Below are positions 28,801 through 37,613 of a stretch of 64,000 nucleotides of DNA, one piece after another. Source of the stretch: Xanthobacter sp. NM-59 (GTDB taxonomy: Bacteria > Pseudomonadota > Alphaproteobacteria > Rhizobiales > Xanthobacteraceae); NCBI RefSeq assembly GCF_021401125.1, contig NZ_JACBFQ010000012.1:89263-153262 (forward strand), in the 5' to 3' direction. Below the pieces are notes generated by a model, which worked only from the letters and a program-made list of their open reading frames with translations, searched no databases and had not been told where the DNA came from. The position numbers were made by a program, and so were the translations under genes. How positions within the stretch are numbered: position 1 is the first letter of the stretch; every line of letters starts with the position of its first letter.

Positions 28801-29392
28801 CGCTGTCCGGCCGGGAAGTGGCCTCGATGATGAGATCCTGGCGGATGCGGGCCATCAGCTCGGCGCGGGCCACATCGTCCAGCTCACGGAAGCCCGCCGC
28901 CACCCCCGCCTCGAACGGGAAACGGTGCAGCAGGCCGCCGCAGAAGGCGTGGATGGTCTGGATCTTCAGTCCGCCCGGCGTTTCCAGGGCCAGCGCGAAC
29001 AGCCGCCGCGCGCGGGCGCGCAAAGCCGGCGTCACCCGCTCGCCGGTGGCGCTGATGAGCTCGGCGTCGAGCCCGGCATCGTCCAGCCCCACCCATCGGC
29101 CCAATATGCCCAGCACCCGGTTCGACATATTGGCCGCCGCAGCCTTGGTGTAGGTCAGGCAGAGGATGCGGGCCGGCTTCACCCCCGACAGCAGCAGGCG
29201 GATGACCCGCCGCGCCAGCACATGGGTCTTGCCCGAGCCCGCATTGGCCGACACCCAGGCCGAATGGGCGGGATCGGAAGCCAGGGACTGGCGCCGGGTG
29301 GCCTCGGCCTTGGGGCCCGTCGGCTCCTTCTGGCTTGGCGGCTCCTTGGAGCGGGAGGTTTCCTCGGGCCCGGCGGCAGCGTTCGCGCTCAT
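25847..29392 (-). CDS. addA: Double-strand break repair helicase-nuclease AddA
   Basis: The protein has 1181 residues from the ATG at 29392, which overlaps the addB stop (ATGA). Walker A SANAGSGKTHVLARRV is at about residues 48-63. UvrD-type helicase motifs follow (LCLTYTKAAAANM; motif II LVDEAQDTSPAQW; VGDEKQSIFSFQGADP; VMTVHGAKGLEAPLVIL; LLYVALTRAEDALIV). A RecB-family nuclease domain ends the protein (ILVADFKTDRTPP). With AddB it forms the alphaproteobacterial counterpart of RecBCD: it unwinds and trims broken DNA ends until a Chi-like sequence and then loads RecA. All helicase and nuclease motifs look intact. Confidence 0.95.
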   Translation of the reverse strand: MSANAAAGPEETSRSKEPPSQKEPTGPKAEATRRQSLASDPAHSAWVSANAGSGKTHVLARRVIRLLLSGVKPARILCLTYTKAAAANMSNRVLGILGRWVGLDDAGLDAELISATGERVTPALRARARRLFALALETPGGLKIQTIHAFCGGLLHRFPFEAGVAAGFRELDDVARAELMARIRQDLIIEATSRPDSELGRALAQLMADLADSSITAMLDAAIGQREHIAGLGTGAVERRSTLARVLGVPAGAGVAELEAQMLESPHLPWSEWEAAGKALATSDKKTDQERAAALLAAYESGNPEEARAEYLSVFLTDKREPRADRSLATKFVADNYPDLLARMKAERERLAALEGALRSARVLERTEAALVLGAEACRRYEAEKAQRGLLDFDDLVARASGLLNQVPASFVHYKLDQGIDHVLVDEAQDTSPAQWRVVHGLTSDFFSGEGARPGVKRTIFVVGDEKQSIFSFQGADPRAFGSMRSEFAQKAGAAAFQEVRLPHSFRSAPGVLEAVDRIFAGEDARAGLTLDSSAPVHAAIRADAPALVELWPTTVPSPVPEVDDWRRPLDAAPSDDPVSLLAQRIARFVQAGVRSGLAMPSRSGRAMRAGDVLVLVRRRGRVFEAVIRALKELNDPDVAVAGADRLVVAQHIAALDLMALGDALLSPDDDLALASVLKSPLFGLTDDDLMTLCPGRPGRLVDALAASAEPRAQAATRRLSGWRDEALGLRPFDFYARVLGRDGGRRAVLARLGPEAADVLDEFLALARTYEGAEPASLAGFLAFLRRGGAETKRDMESGRNEVRVMTVHGAKGLEAPLVILADTVDLPRPRTSGGFLRLTAEGGREVPVLAPRKAEDSPALGAARAAAAARDLDEYRRLLYVALTRAEDALIVCGAETALPAKDKDHARPDGCWYELVRTALAPDAAQVPALGFEGTVLRWGKAPLAEAFAAAARASTPAESPAAPAPLTFTAPPPHEAPPRVLRPSRAAPAQPHAKAEAAGVPPLVRGDLVHRLLAGLADIALERREEAGLRLLRHAGQGLDAESHGEILAEAMAVLGHAPLADLFGPQSRPELPVAGHLDLPGAGRVEVNGRIDRLAILSDRILVADFKTDRTPPQNLAGVPRSHVAQLALYGAVLSRVFGGRAVEARLVYTAEPRVFVLDGAALAGALSALSALTSA

Positions 29393-32300
29393 TGCTCTTC
29401 CTCCCCGCCCAGCGCCCATTCGCGCACCCGCGCCAGATGGTCATAATCCCCATAGCCGCCCTGCCATTGAGGCGCGGCCAGGGAGCGGTAGCCCTGGGCC
29501 TCGTCCTCGAACGCCGCCAAGAGGGAGATGAGCCCGGAAAGCGCCGTCTCGGCCACGTCGGTGGGGCTGCGGTCCTTGTAGCGGATGGGCTTTTCCTCGC
29601 CCCCCGCCGCGCCGCCCTTCAGCTCCACATAGGTGATCTCGGACACCGGCAGCGGCGGCACGTCACGGAAGGCGCCGCGCGCCGCCATGGCCGCTTCAAG
29701 CGCGAGCTGGGGCGAGAGGGAGGCCACCTGCTTGGCAGTGGGCGCGCTGCCGGTCTTGTAGTCCAGAATGGCCAGCGTTCCGTCGCGCTTCACCTCGATG
29801 CGGTCGGCCCGGCCGGCGAGGCGGAAGCTGTTCTCGCCCAGGGGCAGATCGAGCTGGCCCGGCGTCTCGGGCACGATCACGTCGCAGCCGGCGCGGCGGC
29901 GGCGCTCGAACTCCACCACGAAGGCCGCCACCCGCTCGAACCGCGCCCACCACACCGCATGCTCGGCCGGAAAGGCGGCCAGCGGCGCGAACGCGGCCCG
30001 GCCATGGGCCAAAAGCTGGTCCAGCGCATCGCGGGGCAGATCGCGCGGGAAGGCGCCGGTGAAGGTACCCAGCGCCGCGTGCAGCGCCGTGCCGCGCTCG
30101 GCCGCGCCGGGGGCCGCGTCCAGCGGGTCCAGGGGCTGGAGGCCGAGCACGTGGCGGGCGAAGATGGAATAGGGATCGCGCAGGAAGGTCTCGATCTCCG
30201 TCACTGTCAGCCGGCGCGGGCGCAGGGCCAAAGGCGGGGCCGGCGCAGGGCGGGTGGCTCGGGGTACGCTTTGCGCCACATCGAGGGCCGCCGCGGCCGC
30301 CGTCCAGCGGCGCCCGCGCGCCCGTACCTCGCTGGTAAGATCCCGCCCCAGCACGGTTTCCAGCCGCTTCAGGAAGCGCGAGGGCACGCTCTGGGTGCCC
30401 CCCACCTTGCCGGCATAAGTGAGCACCACCTCGTTCGCGCCGAACGCCTGCACGAAGTCATGGGCCGACAGGCCAATGCGCCGTTCCGGCAAATCGAGGC
30501 CGAGATCGAGCCTCATGGGCCGGCTGAGCCAGGGGTCCGTCTCCCCCTGCTGCGGCCACATGCCCTCCACGAGGCCCCCCAGCACCACCCGGTCCACCCG
30601 CACCAGCCGCGCTTCCAGCGGCCCCAGGATGCGCAGGCGGGCATGGCGTTCGCCAACGGGCCGCACCATGGCATCGCCGATGAGAGAGGAGACGGCGTCG
30701 GCATAATCGAAAAGGGCGAGCTCAGGTCCGTCCGCCGCCGCATCCCCCACCGCCCGGAACGCGCGCGCGAGGGCGGCGCGGGCGGGGTCCTCGTCCATCT
30801 CGTCCAGAGGTCCGGCAATGGCCTCGAAGGCGGCGCGATGGGCCTCCACCAGCTCCGGCAGCGGCAGGGCGCCACGGCGCTCCGCCAAGGCAGACAAGGG
30901 GGCCATCGCCGCCTCAAGCTGGTCCACCAGCAGGCCGGCGCGGTGCAAGGCGGCATCGGTGAGGCGGCGGCGCGGGTCGGCGCCCCGGAAGCCATCGGGA
31001 TCACAGCTTTCCAGCGCCGCCCGCAACCCTGAGACACCGGCCCGGGGCCGCGGCCCGCGCAGGGCGGCCAGCTCCAGGGCCGCCAGGGCCTCGCCTTTCA
31101 GCTCGGGATCGAGGCCAAAGCCCGCCAGCGGGTGGCTGAGCAGGGCGAACAGCGGCACCGGCGCCCACCCCTCCGCCGCCACCTGGGCGATAAGGCGGGC
31201 GAGGCGGCCCACCGGCGCTTCGGCCAAGGGCGTGCCGGCGGAATCGTCCACCGCCACCCCGAAGCGCGCCATTTCCGAAACCACCCGGCGGGCAAGATCG
31301 CGATCGGGCGTGACCAGGGCCGCCATCTCGCCGGGACGCTCCAGGCTCTCGCGCAGCAGCAGCGCCACCGCCAGCGCCTCCTGGCGGGGATCGTCCGCCT
31401 CCACCACGGTAAGGCGGTCCACCGCCAGCGCGCGCTCGGCCTGCGGCAGGCGCTGCGGCAGCTGGGCCCACAGGTCGGACGTCTCGGCCTGCCGCATGGC
31501 CTCGCTCAACAGTCGCTCGCGGCTGCCGCCGATGGCAAGCGGCTCCACGTCCGCCCGCTTCAGGTCCAGGGTCTTGAGCAGCTTGGCAAGGCCGTATTGG
31601 GGGTGGTCCGGCGCGCCCTGGATGGGGTCGATGAGCAGGGAAAAGGCCTCGTCCTCCATGTGAAGGTCGAGCCCGGGCAGCACCACCGCGCCTTGCGGCA
31701 GGCGGGAAATGGCCTTTAGCAGGCGCGCGGTCGCCGGCATGGAACCGGTGGAACCGGCGGCGATCACGGGGCCGGCCTCCAGCCCCAGTACCGTGAGGCG
31801 GCGCGCCTCCGCATCCACCAGCGCGTCGCGGCGCACCGCGGGCTCGACGAGGCCGGCGGCGGCCAGATAGGCGTCGAAGCCCATGCGGGCGATGCGCACG
31901 AATTCGAGGCTGATCTCGAAATAGGGATCAAGCTCGCGCGGGGTCAGGCCATCCAGGCGTGAAATCGGCACCCCGGCGGTGGACAGATCGTCGAACAGCC
32001 GCGCCAGCTCATCGGCCAGCGCCAGGGTCGCGGCGGGGCCGGCGGCCACCGCCGCCCGCCCCTCACCCGCTTTCAGCGCCGCGCGCCAGCGGGCCACGAG
32101 GCTCGCCAGCACCAGCCGGCGATGCACTGGCGCGGTGGCGTGGGGCGCGGCCAGGACCGGCGCATCCTCCGAAAAGGCCAGCGCATCTTCGTCCACATCC
32201 CCCAGCGGCACGATGCTGGGCAGAAGCAGCGCATCGGTGCCGGCCTGCTGCAGCAGCGCCTCAGCGAACAGGCGGCAGGCGCGGCGGGTGGGCAGGAACA

Positions 32301-32439
32301 CGGTGGCGGCGGCAAGGCCCAACGGGCCGGAGGCGCCGGGCGCGAAGCCCGCGATCAGCCGCCCGTCCAGCAGAGCCCGCGCCAGGGTGGAAAGGAAGGG
32401 CGCGGTGGGCGGAATGGTGAGCACGCGCGGCAAGGGCAC
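29389..32439 (-). CDS. addB: Double-strand break repair nuclease subunit AddB
   Basis: The protein is about 1016 residues from a GTG at 32439 (start uncertain; it could be a few codons either side, and the open frame extends into the upstream gene). The N terminus has a helicase-like fold with VFLPTRRACRLFAEALLQ instead of a good Walker A, as is usual for alphaproteobacterial AddB. The C-terminal nuclease motif is LAGRADRIEVKRDGTLAILDYKTGSAP, with a downstream QLALEAAMA helix. It partners AddA, supplying the second nuclease and Chi recognition. I see no clear four-Cys iron-sulfur cluster motif around the nuclease, unlike firmicute AddB. Confidence 0.92.
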   Translation of the reverse strand: MPLPRVLTIPPTAPFLSTLARALLDGRLIAGFAPGASGPLGLAAATVFLPTRRACRLFAEALLQQAGTDALLLPSIVPLGDVDEDALAFSEDAPVLAAPHATAPVHRRLVLASLVARWRAALKAGEGRAAVAAGPAATLALADELARLFDDLSTAGVPISRLDGLTPRELDPYFEISLEFVRIARMGFDAYLAAAGLVEPAVRRDALVDAEARRLTVLGLEAGPVIAAGSTGSMPATARLLKAISRLPQGAVVLPGLDLHMEDEAFSLLIDPIQGAPDHPQYGLAKLLKTLDLKRADVEPLAIGGSRERLLSEAMRQAETSDLWAQLPQRLPQAERALAVDRLTVVEADDPRQEALAVALLLRESLERPGEMAALVTPDRDLARRVVSEMARFGVAVDDSAGTPLAEAPVGRLARLIAQVAAEGWAPVPLFALLSHPLAGFGLDPELKGEALAALELAALRGPRPRAGVSGLRAALESCDPDGFRGADPRRRLTDAALHRAGLLVDQLEAAMAPLSALAERRGALPLPELVEAHRAAFEAIAGPLDEMDEDPARAALARAFRAVGDAAADGPELALFDYADAVSSLIGDAMVRPVGERHARLRILGPLEARLVRVDRVVLGGLVEGMWPQQGETDPWLSRPMRLDLGLDLPERRIGLSAHDFVQAFGANEVVLTYAGKVGGTQSVPSRFLKRLETVLGRDLTSEVRARGRRWTAAAAALDVAQSVPRATRPAPAPPLALRPRRLTVTEIETFLRDPYSIFARHVLGLQPLDPLDAAPGAAERGTALHAALGTFTGAFPRDLPRDALDQLLAHGRAAFAPLAAFPAEHAVWWARFERVAAFVVEFERRRRAGCDVIVPETPGQLDLPLGENSFRLAGRADRIEVKRDGTLAILDYKTGSAPTAKQVASLSPQLALEAAMAARGAFRDVPPLPVSEITYVELKGGAAGGEEKPIRYKDRSPTDVAETALSGLISLLAAFEDEAQGYRSLAAPQWQGGYGDYDHLARVREWALGGEEEQ

Positions 32440-32470
32440 TCTCCGGGAGAGAATCGGCGAATGCGCGATC

Positions 32471-33193
32471 CTACTCGCTGGAAAGCTGGATCGCCTCCTC
32501 CGCCAGGGCGATGGCCTCAGGCGTGCCCACATGCATCCACACCCCGTCCAGCCGCAGGCCGAACAAGCGCTCGCGCTCGGCGGCGCGATCGAACACCAGA
32601 TTGAGCGAGAAAGGCCCGTCGGGCGTCGCCTCGAACAGGTCCGGCGCGAGGATCGCGGCGCCCGCGAAGACGAAGGGCGCCACCAGGCGCTCGGACCGGC
32701 GCGCCAGGCGGCCGTTGGCGTCCATCACGAAATCGCCCACCCCCTCATAGCCGATGGAAGTGGCGCTGGGGGCCAGCAGCAGCAGCGCATCCATGCGCTC
32801 GGCATCGAAACCTTCCATCAGCCGCACGAGATTGGGGCGCGTGCCCTCGATCCAGATGGTGTCGGAATTGATGGAGAGGAACGGCCCCGGCGCCAGCAAC
32901 GGCAACGCCTTGCGCACACCGCCGCCGGTCTCGAGCAACACCCCGCGCTCGTCCGAGATGGTGATGGCGGGCGGCCCCTTGCGGGCAGCCAGATGCTCCT
33001 CGATCAGGTCGGCAAGGTAATGGACATTGACCACTGCCTCCGCGATGCCCGCCGCGGCGAGGGCGTCGAGCACATGGTCGAGCAGCGGGCGGCCATAGAC
33101 GGGAACCAGGGGCTTGGGGATGCGGTCGGTGAGCGGGCGCATGCGCGTGCCGAGGCCCGCCGCCAGCACCATCGCCTTCGAGATGGGCGTCAC
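32471..33193 (-). CDS. murU: MurU-type N-acetylmuramate-1-phosphate uridylyltransferase
   Basis: The 240-residue nucleotidyltransferase has MVLAAGLGTRMRPLTDRIPKPLVPV at the N terminus. It also has the metal-site NSDTIW and a C-terminal DGVWMHVGTPEAIALAE. Size and motifs fit MurU, which turns MurNAc-1-phosphate and UTP into UDP-MurNAc in the peptidoglycan recycling route that bypasses de novo synthesis. Its ATG overlaps the stop of the gene encoding the AmgK-type kinase, the enzyme that makes MurU's substrate. That coupling is the best evidence for this function over a generic sugar nucleotidyltransferase. Confidence 0.85.
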   Translation of the reverse strand: MTPISKAMVLAAGLGTRMRPLTDRIPKPLVPVYGRPLLDHVLDALAAAGIAEAVVNVHYLADLIEEHLAARKGPPAITISDERGVLLETGGGVRKALPLLAPGPFLSINSDTIWIEGTRPNLVRLMEGFDAERMDALLLLAPSATSIGYEGVGDFVMDANGRLARRSERLVAPFVFAGAAILAPDLFEATPDGPFSLNLVFDRAAERERLFGLRLDGVWMHVGTPEAIALAEEAIQLSSE

Positions 33194-34743
33194 GAGTTCA
33201 AATCCTTCGCAGGCAGCACCGCCTCATACCAATTCCTGAGGGAGCCCAGCTCCTGATGGCCGAGGCAGCGCGCCAGATAGCGCCGTACGCGCGGGATATG
33301 ACGCAGATATTGCGGTTTGCCGTCCCGCCGATCCAGGCGTGTGAAAATGCCGAGAATCTTGGTGGCCCGCTGGGCGCCGAGCGCGGCATAGGAGCGGGCG
33401 AAGCCGCGCACGTCGAAGGTGGGGTCCGCCTCCCGCCGGGCCTTCACATATTGGCCCACCAGCTGCAGTTCCATGGCCTCCGGCACATCCACCCGCGCGT
33501 CCTGGGTCAGGGAGACCACGTCATAGGCGGCCGGGCCCATCACCGCGTCCTGGAAGTCGATCAGCCCCACCCGGCGCAGCCCGTCGCGGCCGGGCAGCCA
33601 GATGAGGTTGGGGGAATGATAGTCGCGCAGCACCCAGGTAGGCGGCTCCGCCAGCACCAGGTTCAGCGCGCCGCGCCAGAACAGGTGGAACTCCTCCCGC
33701 ATCACCCCATCCACCTGCACGCCGCGCGACGGAAGGTACCAGTCCAGCATCAGGTCCAGCTCGGTGAGGAAGGCGGCGACATCGTAGAGCGGCAGCGGCC
33801 GTTCCACGCGGGGGGCCACGTGAAGGGTCTGCGGCAGCGGCCGGCTGTGCAGGGTGGCCAGCACGCCGATGGCGGCCTCGTAACGCTCGCGGATGGGCGC
33901 GGGCGGGTCACCCGCCACCACCCCTTCGCGGCCCAGATCCTCGAGCACCAGCAGGCCGGCATCGATATCCGCCGCATAGATCTGCGGCGCCGACAAGCCC
34001 TGCGCCAGCAGCGCGCGATCCATGGCCACGAACGGCTTCACGTCCTCCGCCAGATGCACGAGGCGGCTGTAGGACTTGCCCTCGCGAATGGGTGGGCCAT
34101 CCGGCTTGGGCGGCGCGTTCATGAGGATGGCGCTGCGCTCCGCCCCCAGCAAGCGGGTGTAGGAGCGGCTGGAGGCGTCGCCCTGGACGAACTCCCGCTC
34201 CGCTCCGCCGAAGCCGGCGGAATCCACCAGGCTTTCCGCCACATGCAGGCGGTTCAGCCGCTGGGCCAGCGCACCGTGGCCCGTCAGCTCGCACACGCGG
34301 GCATTGGGCCCGATCTCCGGGGCGAGGGCCAGCAGCACGTCCACCCGGTTCTCGGAAAGGCGCTCACCGGCACGGTCGGCCCACTCCACCAGCAACAGTG
34401 CGTCATCGCCGATCTCGTCCCAGCCGATCTCGTCCAGCTCCTCGTCCTCGACGATGCGGTAGAGGTCGGCGTGCACCACCCGGCCACGGGTGAATTCATA
34501 GGTGATGATGATGGGGAAGGTGGGGCTCGGCACCTCGATGTCGTCGCTGCCGGCGACGGCGCGGATGATGCTGCGGGCGAGCTCCGTCTTGCCCGCGCCG
34601 AGGTCGCCGCTCAGGGTGATGACGTCGTTGGCGCCAAACCAGGAGGCCAGGATCACCCCCAGCTGCTCGGTGGCGGCGAGGTCCGGCAACACCACCTGAT
34701 AGGCGTTGTCCTCATCGGACATGCGCTGGATGAAGGCACTCAT
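33190..34743 (-). CDS. tsaE-amgK: TsaE-AmgK fusion: tRNA t6A ATPase plus MurNAc/GlcNAc anomeric kinase
   Basis: The 517-residue protein has two domains. Residues 1-165 are TsaE (YjeE), with GDLGAGKTELARSIIRA as P-loop and PSPTFPIIITYEFTRGRVVHADLYR; TsaE drives turnover of the complex that makes N6-threonylcarbamoyladenosine at position 37 of ANN-decoding tRNAs. Residues 180-517 are an aminoglycoside-phosphotransferase-like kinase with RDYHSPNLIWLPG and GLIDFQDAVMGPAAYD, matching AmgK, which phosphorylates MurNAc/GlcNAc at the anomeric carbon. MurU is encoded directly downstream with overlap. The fusion is known in alphaproteobacteria. The start overlaps the upstream stop by one base (TGATG). 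Confidence 0.9.
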   Translation of the reverse strand: MSAFIQRMSDEDNAYQVVLPDLAATEQLGVILASWFGANDVITLSGDLGAGKTELARSIIRAVAGSDDIEVPSPTFPIIITYEFTRGRVVHADLYRIVEDEELDEIGWDEIGDDALLLVEWADRAGERLSENRVDVLLALAPEIGPNARVCELTGHGALAQRLNRLHVAESLVDSAGFGGAEREFVQGDASSRSYTRLLGAERSAILMNAPPKPDGPPIREGKSYSRLVHLAEDVKPFVAMDRALLAQGLSAPQIYAADIDAGLLVLEDLGREGVVAGDPPAPIRERYEAAIGVLATLHSRPLPQTLHVAPRVERPLPLYDVAAFLTELDLMLDWYLPSRGVQVDGVMREEFHLFWRGALNLVLAEPPTWVLRDYHSPNLIWLPGRDGLRRVGLIDFQDAVMGPAAYDVVSLTQDARVDVPEAMELQLVGQYVKARREADPTFDVRGFARSYAALGAQRATKILGIFTRLDRRDGKPQYLRHIPRVRRYLARCLGHQELGSLRNWYEAVLPAKDLNS

Positions 34744-37235
34744 CAGGCCGCCTCTTGGTGCGAGTTTCCGGAAAGGGGGAAGACGCAGGTGGCAAGGGTG
34801 CCGCGGGCACCGGGGGCCGCCGGCCCCACGCTCACCGATCCGCCATGCAGGGTCATGAAGGAGCGCACGATGGCCAGCCCCAGCCCGACGCCGCGATGGC
34901 GCGGATTGGCGTTGCGGCTCTCGAACCGCTCAAACAGCGTGTCGGCCAGCTCCGGAGGCACGCCCGGCCCCTCGTCGCGCACGGTGAGCGCCAGCGCATC
35001 GGGCCGCCGCTCGGCCCCAAGCGTCACCGTGCCGCCCTCGGGCGAGGCGGCGATGGCATTGGCCAGGAGATTGAACAGGATCTGCCGCACCCGCTTGGGA
35101 TCGGCCGTGAAGCGGCCGGCATCGGCCGGCACCGCCATGGCCAGCTTCACGCCCGCCGCCTCCACCTGATCGTGCACCGCCTCGGCGACGCTCTCCAGCA
35201 TCTCCCGCACATCGACGTCGGCCAGATCCAACTCCATGGCGCCGGCGTCGATGCTGGCGAGGTCCAGAATGTCGTCAATGAGCGCGCGCAGCTGGTCGGA
35301 GGACTGGCGCATATGGTCGAGATAGTCGCGCTGGCGCTCGTTCAGCGGGCCGGCGAGCCCCTCGCGCAGCATGTCCGCATAGCCCATCAGCGTGTTGAGC
35401 GGCGTGCGCAGGTGGTAGGACACATGGGAGACGAAGGCGTTCTTCAGCTTGTCCGCCGCCTCCAGCGCCTCGGCGCGCTCGATCAAGGCGCGCTCCACCT
35501 TCACGCTGTCGGTGACATCACGGAAGGTCACCAGCGTGCCGCCATCGGGCAAGGGCTGGGCGGTGCCGTCCAGCACCCGGCCGTCGGCCCGTTCCAGGCG
35601 CAGGGTCTCGCTCTCGCGATGCTCCATGGCGGTCACCACCGAGCGGATGCGCGAGAAGGCCGCGCTCTCCCCATGGCGCGAGCGGCACAGGGCCGCCACC
35701 GCGTCGATGTGCGGCTTGTCGCCCAGGGCCTGGGCATCCAGCTCCCAAAGAGAGAGGAAGGCCTCGTTGTAAAGGTGCAGCCGCCCCTCGCTGCCGAACA
35801 CCGCCACCGCTTCCGCCAGCGCGTCGAGGGTCTCGCCCTGGATGCGGATCAAGGTGTTGTAGCGGCTCTCCAGGGCCACATGTTCCGACAGGTCGTCGAA
35901 CAAATAGGTGACGCCGCCTTCCGCGTTGGGGGTGATGACCACCCGCAGCATCTCGCCGCCGGGCAGGTGCCACCAGTCGTTCACCGGCTCCAGGGCGCGA
36001 TAGGCCTCGCGCAATTGGGCACGCCAGGCGGGGAAGTCGGCCTGCTCCGGCACCTTGCGGCGGGTGCGCAGATTGTCGAGGATCTGCCCGTCCGAGGGGC
36101 GCTGATCCAGGAAAGCGGGCGAGAAATCGAACAATCGCTCATAGGCGGCATTGTGGAACACCAGCCGCTCGTCGGCGCCGAAAATGGCGACGGCGGTCGT
36201 GAGCTGATCCAGCGTGCGGCGATGGGCGGCAACCGTGCGCGCCGTCTCCGCCCGGGCGGTGTCGAGGTCGGTCACGTCCACGGCCAGCCCAGCGATACCG
36301 AATGGCCCGGCCACCTCCACCACGTCCAGCTGGCGGCGCTGGCCGCGCGTGACCGCGCGCACCCGGCCCTGGAAGGCGCCGGAGCCCTCTTCGGCGCTGG
36401 CGGCGGCGGTGCGCGCCTTGCTGTCGAGCAGGTCAAGCCCCTGCGCCCTCGCCTCATCGGCCGAGGCCGCCCCAACCGCAGCGACGAAGGCCGCGTTCAC
36501 ATAAACCAGCGTGCCATCGGGCGCGCGTAGCCAAGCGGGCGCGGGCGCGGCATCCAGGACGGCGATGAGGCCCGCCCGCAGATCCTCATCCGCCGGCCCG
36601 GCACCCGCGGGCAGCGGATGCACCACCAGGACGCCGGCCCCGTTGAGGGCCCGGCCCGAAATGCGCAGGGTCCGGCCGTCTGCCGCTGTGATATCGCGTT
36701 CGAAGCGGTCCTGCCCACCACGCAAGGCGGCCACACCTGCTTCCAGCTCGCGCACGCCGGTGGAGCCGAGCCAGCGCCCGCGCGCCTCATCTGGCACGCC
36801 GAAACCTTCCACCGCCCCGCCCGGACGCAGCCACAGCAGGGTACAATCAGCGCCGCCCCCCAGCAGGGAGCGCAGGCTGTGGGCTTCCGCCCGCGCCCGC
36901 GCCGCGCTGGCCGCGGCGTCCTCCGCCTCGGCACGGGCCTGCCGGGCCTCGGCCTGCACCCTCTTCACCCGCTGGTTTCCCACCACCCAGGCCGCGACCG
37001 CCGCCGCGCCCAGGACGAGGGACAGATAGAGGGGAGCACTCGCCGCAGGCCCGTTGCCGCCCGCCGCCAAAGCCGGAACGCTGAAGGTGCAAAGTGCGGT
37101 CGAGCCCAGCAGGCCCGGCAGAAACCTGGAAAAAAGGGAGCCGGCCCGGAGCGCTCGCGACCGCCGCTGCCCACCGCGGAAAGGCATTCGGGCCACGAGC
37201 TGTGCCGCCTCTCGCTTCGCGCCGTGCTCCGCCAT
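34743..37235 (-). CDS. divL: DivL-like PAS sensor kinase with Tyr in place of the phospho-acceptor His
   Basis: The protein has about 830 residues from the ATG at 37235 (AGGGG upstream). A signal/membrane region of two hydrophobic stretches lies near the N terminus, followed by a coiled coil of Ala/Arg/Glu, then PAS domains (FGADERLVFHNAAYERLF; FGSEGRLHLYNEAFLSLW). The dimerisation helix reads FVSHVSYHLRTPLNTLMGY. Where histidine kinases have His before (E)LRTPL, this has Tyr (about residue 607), the hallmark of Caulobacter DivL. The ATP-binding domain is intact: NLLANAIAASPEGG, DEGPGVP, GVGLGLAIV. DivL controls CckA and hence CtrA in the alphaproteobacterial cell cycle. Its place before tsaE agrees with DivL. 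Confidence 0.85.
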   Translation of the reverse strand: MAEHGAKREAAQLVARMPFRGGQRRSRALRAGSLFSRFLPGLLGSTALCTFSVPALAAGGNGPAASAPLYLSLVLGAAAVAAWVVGNQRVKRVQAEARQARAEAEDAAASAARARAEAHSLRSLLGGGADCTLLWLRPGGAVEGFGVPDEARGRWLGSTGVRELEAGVAALRGGQDRFERDITAADGRTLRISGRALNGAGVLVVHPLPAGAGPADEDLRAGLIAVLDAAPAPAWLRAPDGTLVYVNAAFVAAVGAASADEARAQGLDLLDSKARTAAASAEEGSGAFQGRVRAVTRGQRRQLDVVEVAGPFGIAGLAVDVTDLDTARAETARTVAAHRRTLDQLTTAVAIFGADERLVFHNAAYERLFDFSPAFLDQRPSDGQILDNLRTRRKVPEQADFPAWRAQLREAYRALEPVNDWWHLPGGEMLRVVITPNAEGGVTYLFDDLSEHVALESRYNTLIRIQGETLDALAEAVAVFGSEGRLHLYNEAFLSLWELDAQALGDKPHIDAVAALCRSRHGESAAFSRIRSVVTAMEHRESETLRLERADGRVLDGTAQPLPDGGTLVTFRDVTDSVKVERALIERAEALEAADKLKNAFVSHVSYHLRTPLNTLMGYADMLREGLAGPLNERQRDYLDHMRQSSDQLRALIDDILDLASIDAGAMELDLADVDVREMLESVAEAVHDQVEAAGVKLAMAVPADAGRFTADPKRVRQILFNLLANAIAASPEGGTVTLGAERRPDALALTVRDEGPGVPPELADTLFERFESRNANPRHRGVGLGLAIVRSFMTLHGGSVSVGPAAPGARGTLATCVFPLSGNSHQEAA

Positions 37236-37613
37236 TCGCCCCTGCCCTCTCGCTGAAGCCGCCGTCCCGGCCGGACCAGGCAGCCATGACCATCGGGGCG
37301 CCCCAGCACGAAGCCCCTGCTCCGCCACCAAATACCGCCCGCGCACTCCAAGTGGAGCGCCCCCTCGAACCCTTAACGCGCCATTCGCGGCCCCGGGACG
37401 GAGCCCCGGCAGCCATGCTCAAGCGGCGCGGGCCGGGATGAAGGCTCATCCGCAATCCCCGCGTGCCCGAATCAAGCACGGCTTCGTCAATCAGACCTTA
37501 CCGGAGCGCTCGAAGGCGTTGAAGGGGCGGGAGGGTGGGCCCATGCGCGCGCGGCGGGGCCCCGGCCATGGGCGTCCCCGCCATCCACAGGGCCCGTGAC
37601 CCGGCCGCGGAGG
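37236..37613. other. Intergenic region between divL-like and folC genes
   Basis: These 378 bp should include the promoter of the divL-tsaE-murU-addBA set. No CtrA-type TTAA-N7-TTAA site or good -35/-10 pair was found; a single CCTTAACG occurs near 37372. No terminator with a U-tract is visible after folC. Confidence 0.4.

Noticed and set aside
25799..29446. A 1215-codon plus-strand frame opposite addA
   Set aside because: No domain, His/Arg/Gln-rich composition; AddA helicase and nuclease motifs prove the minus frame.
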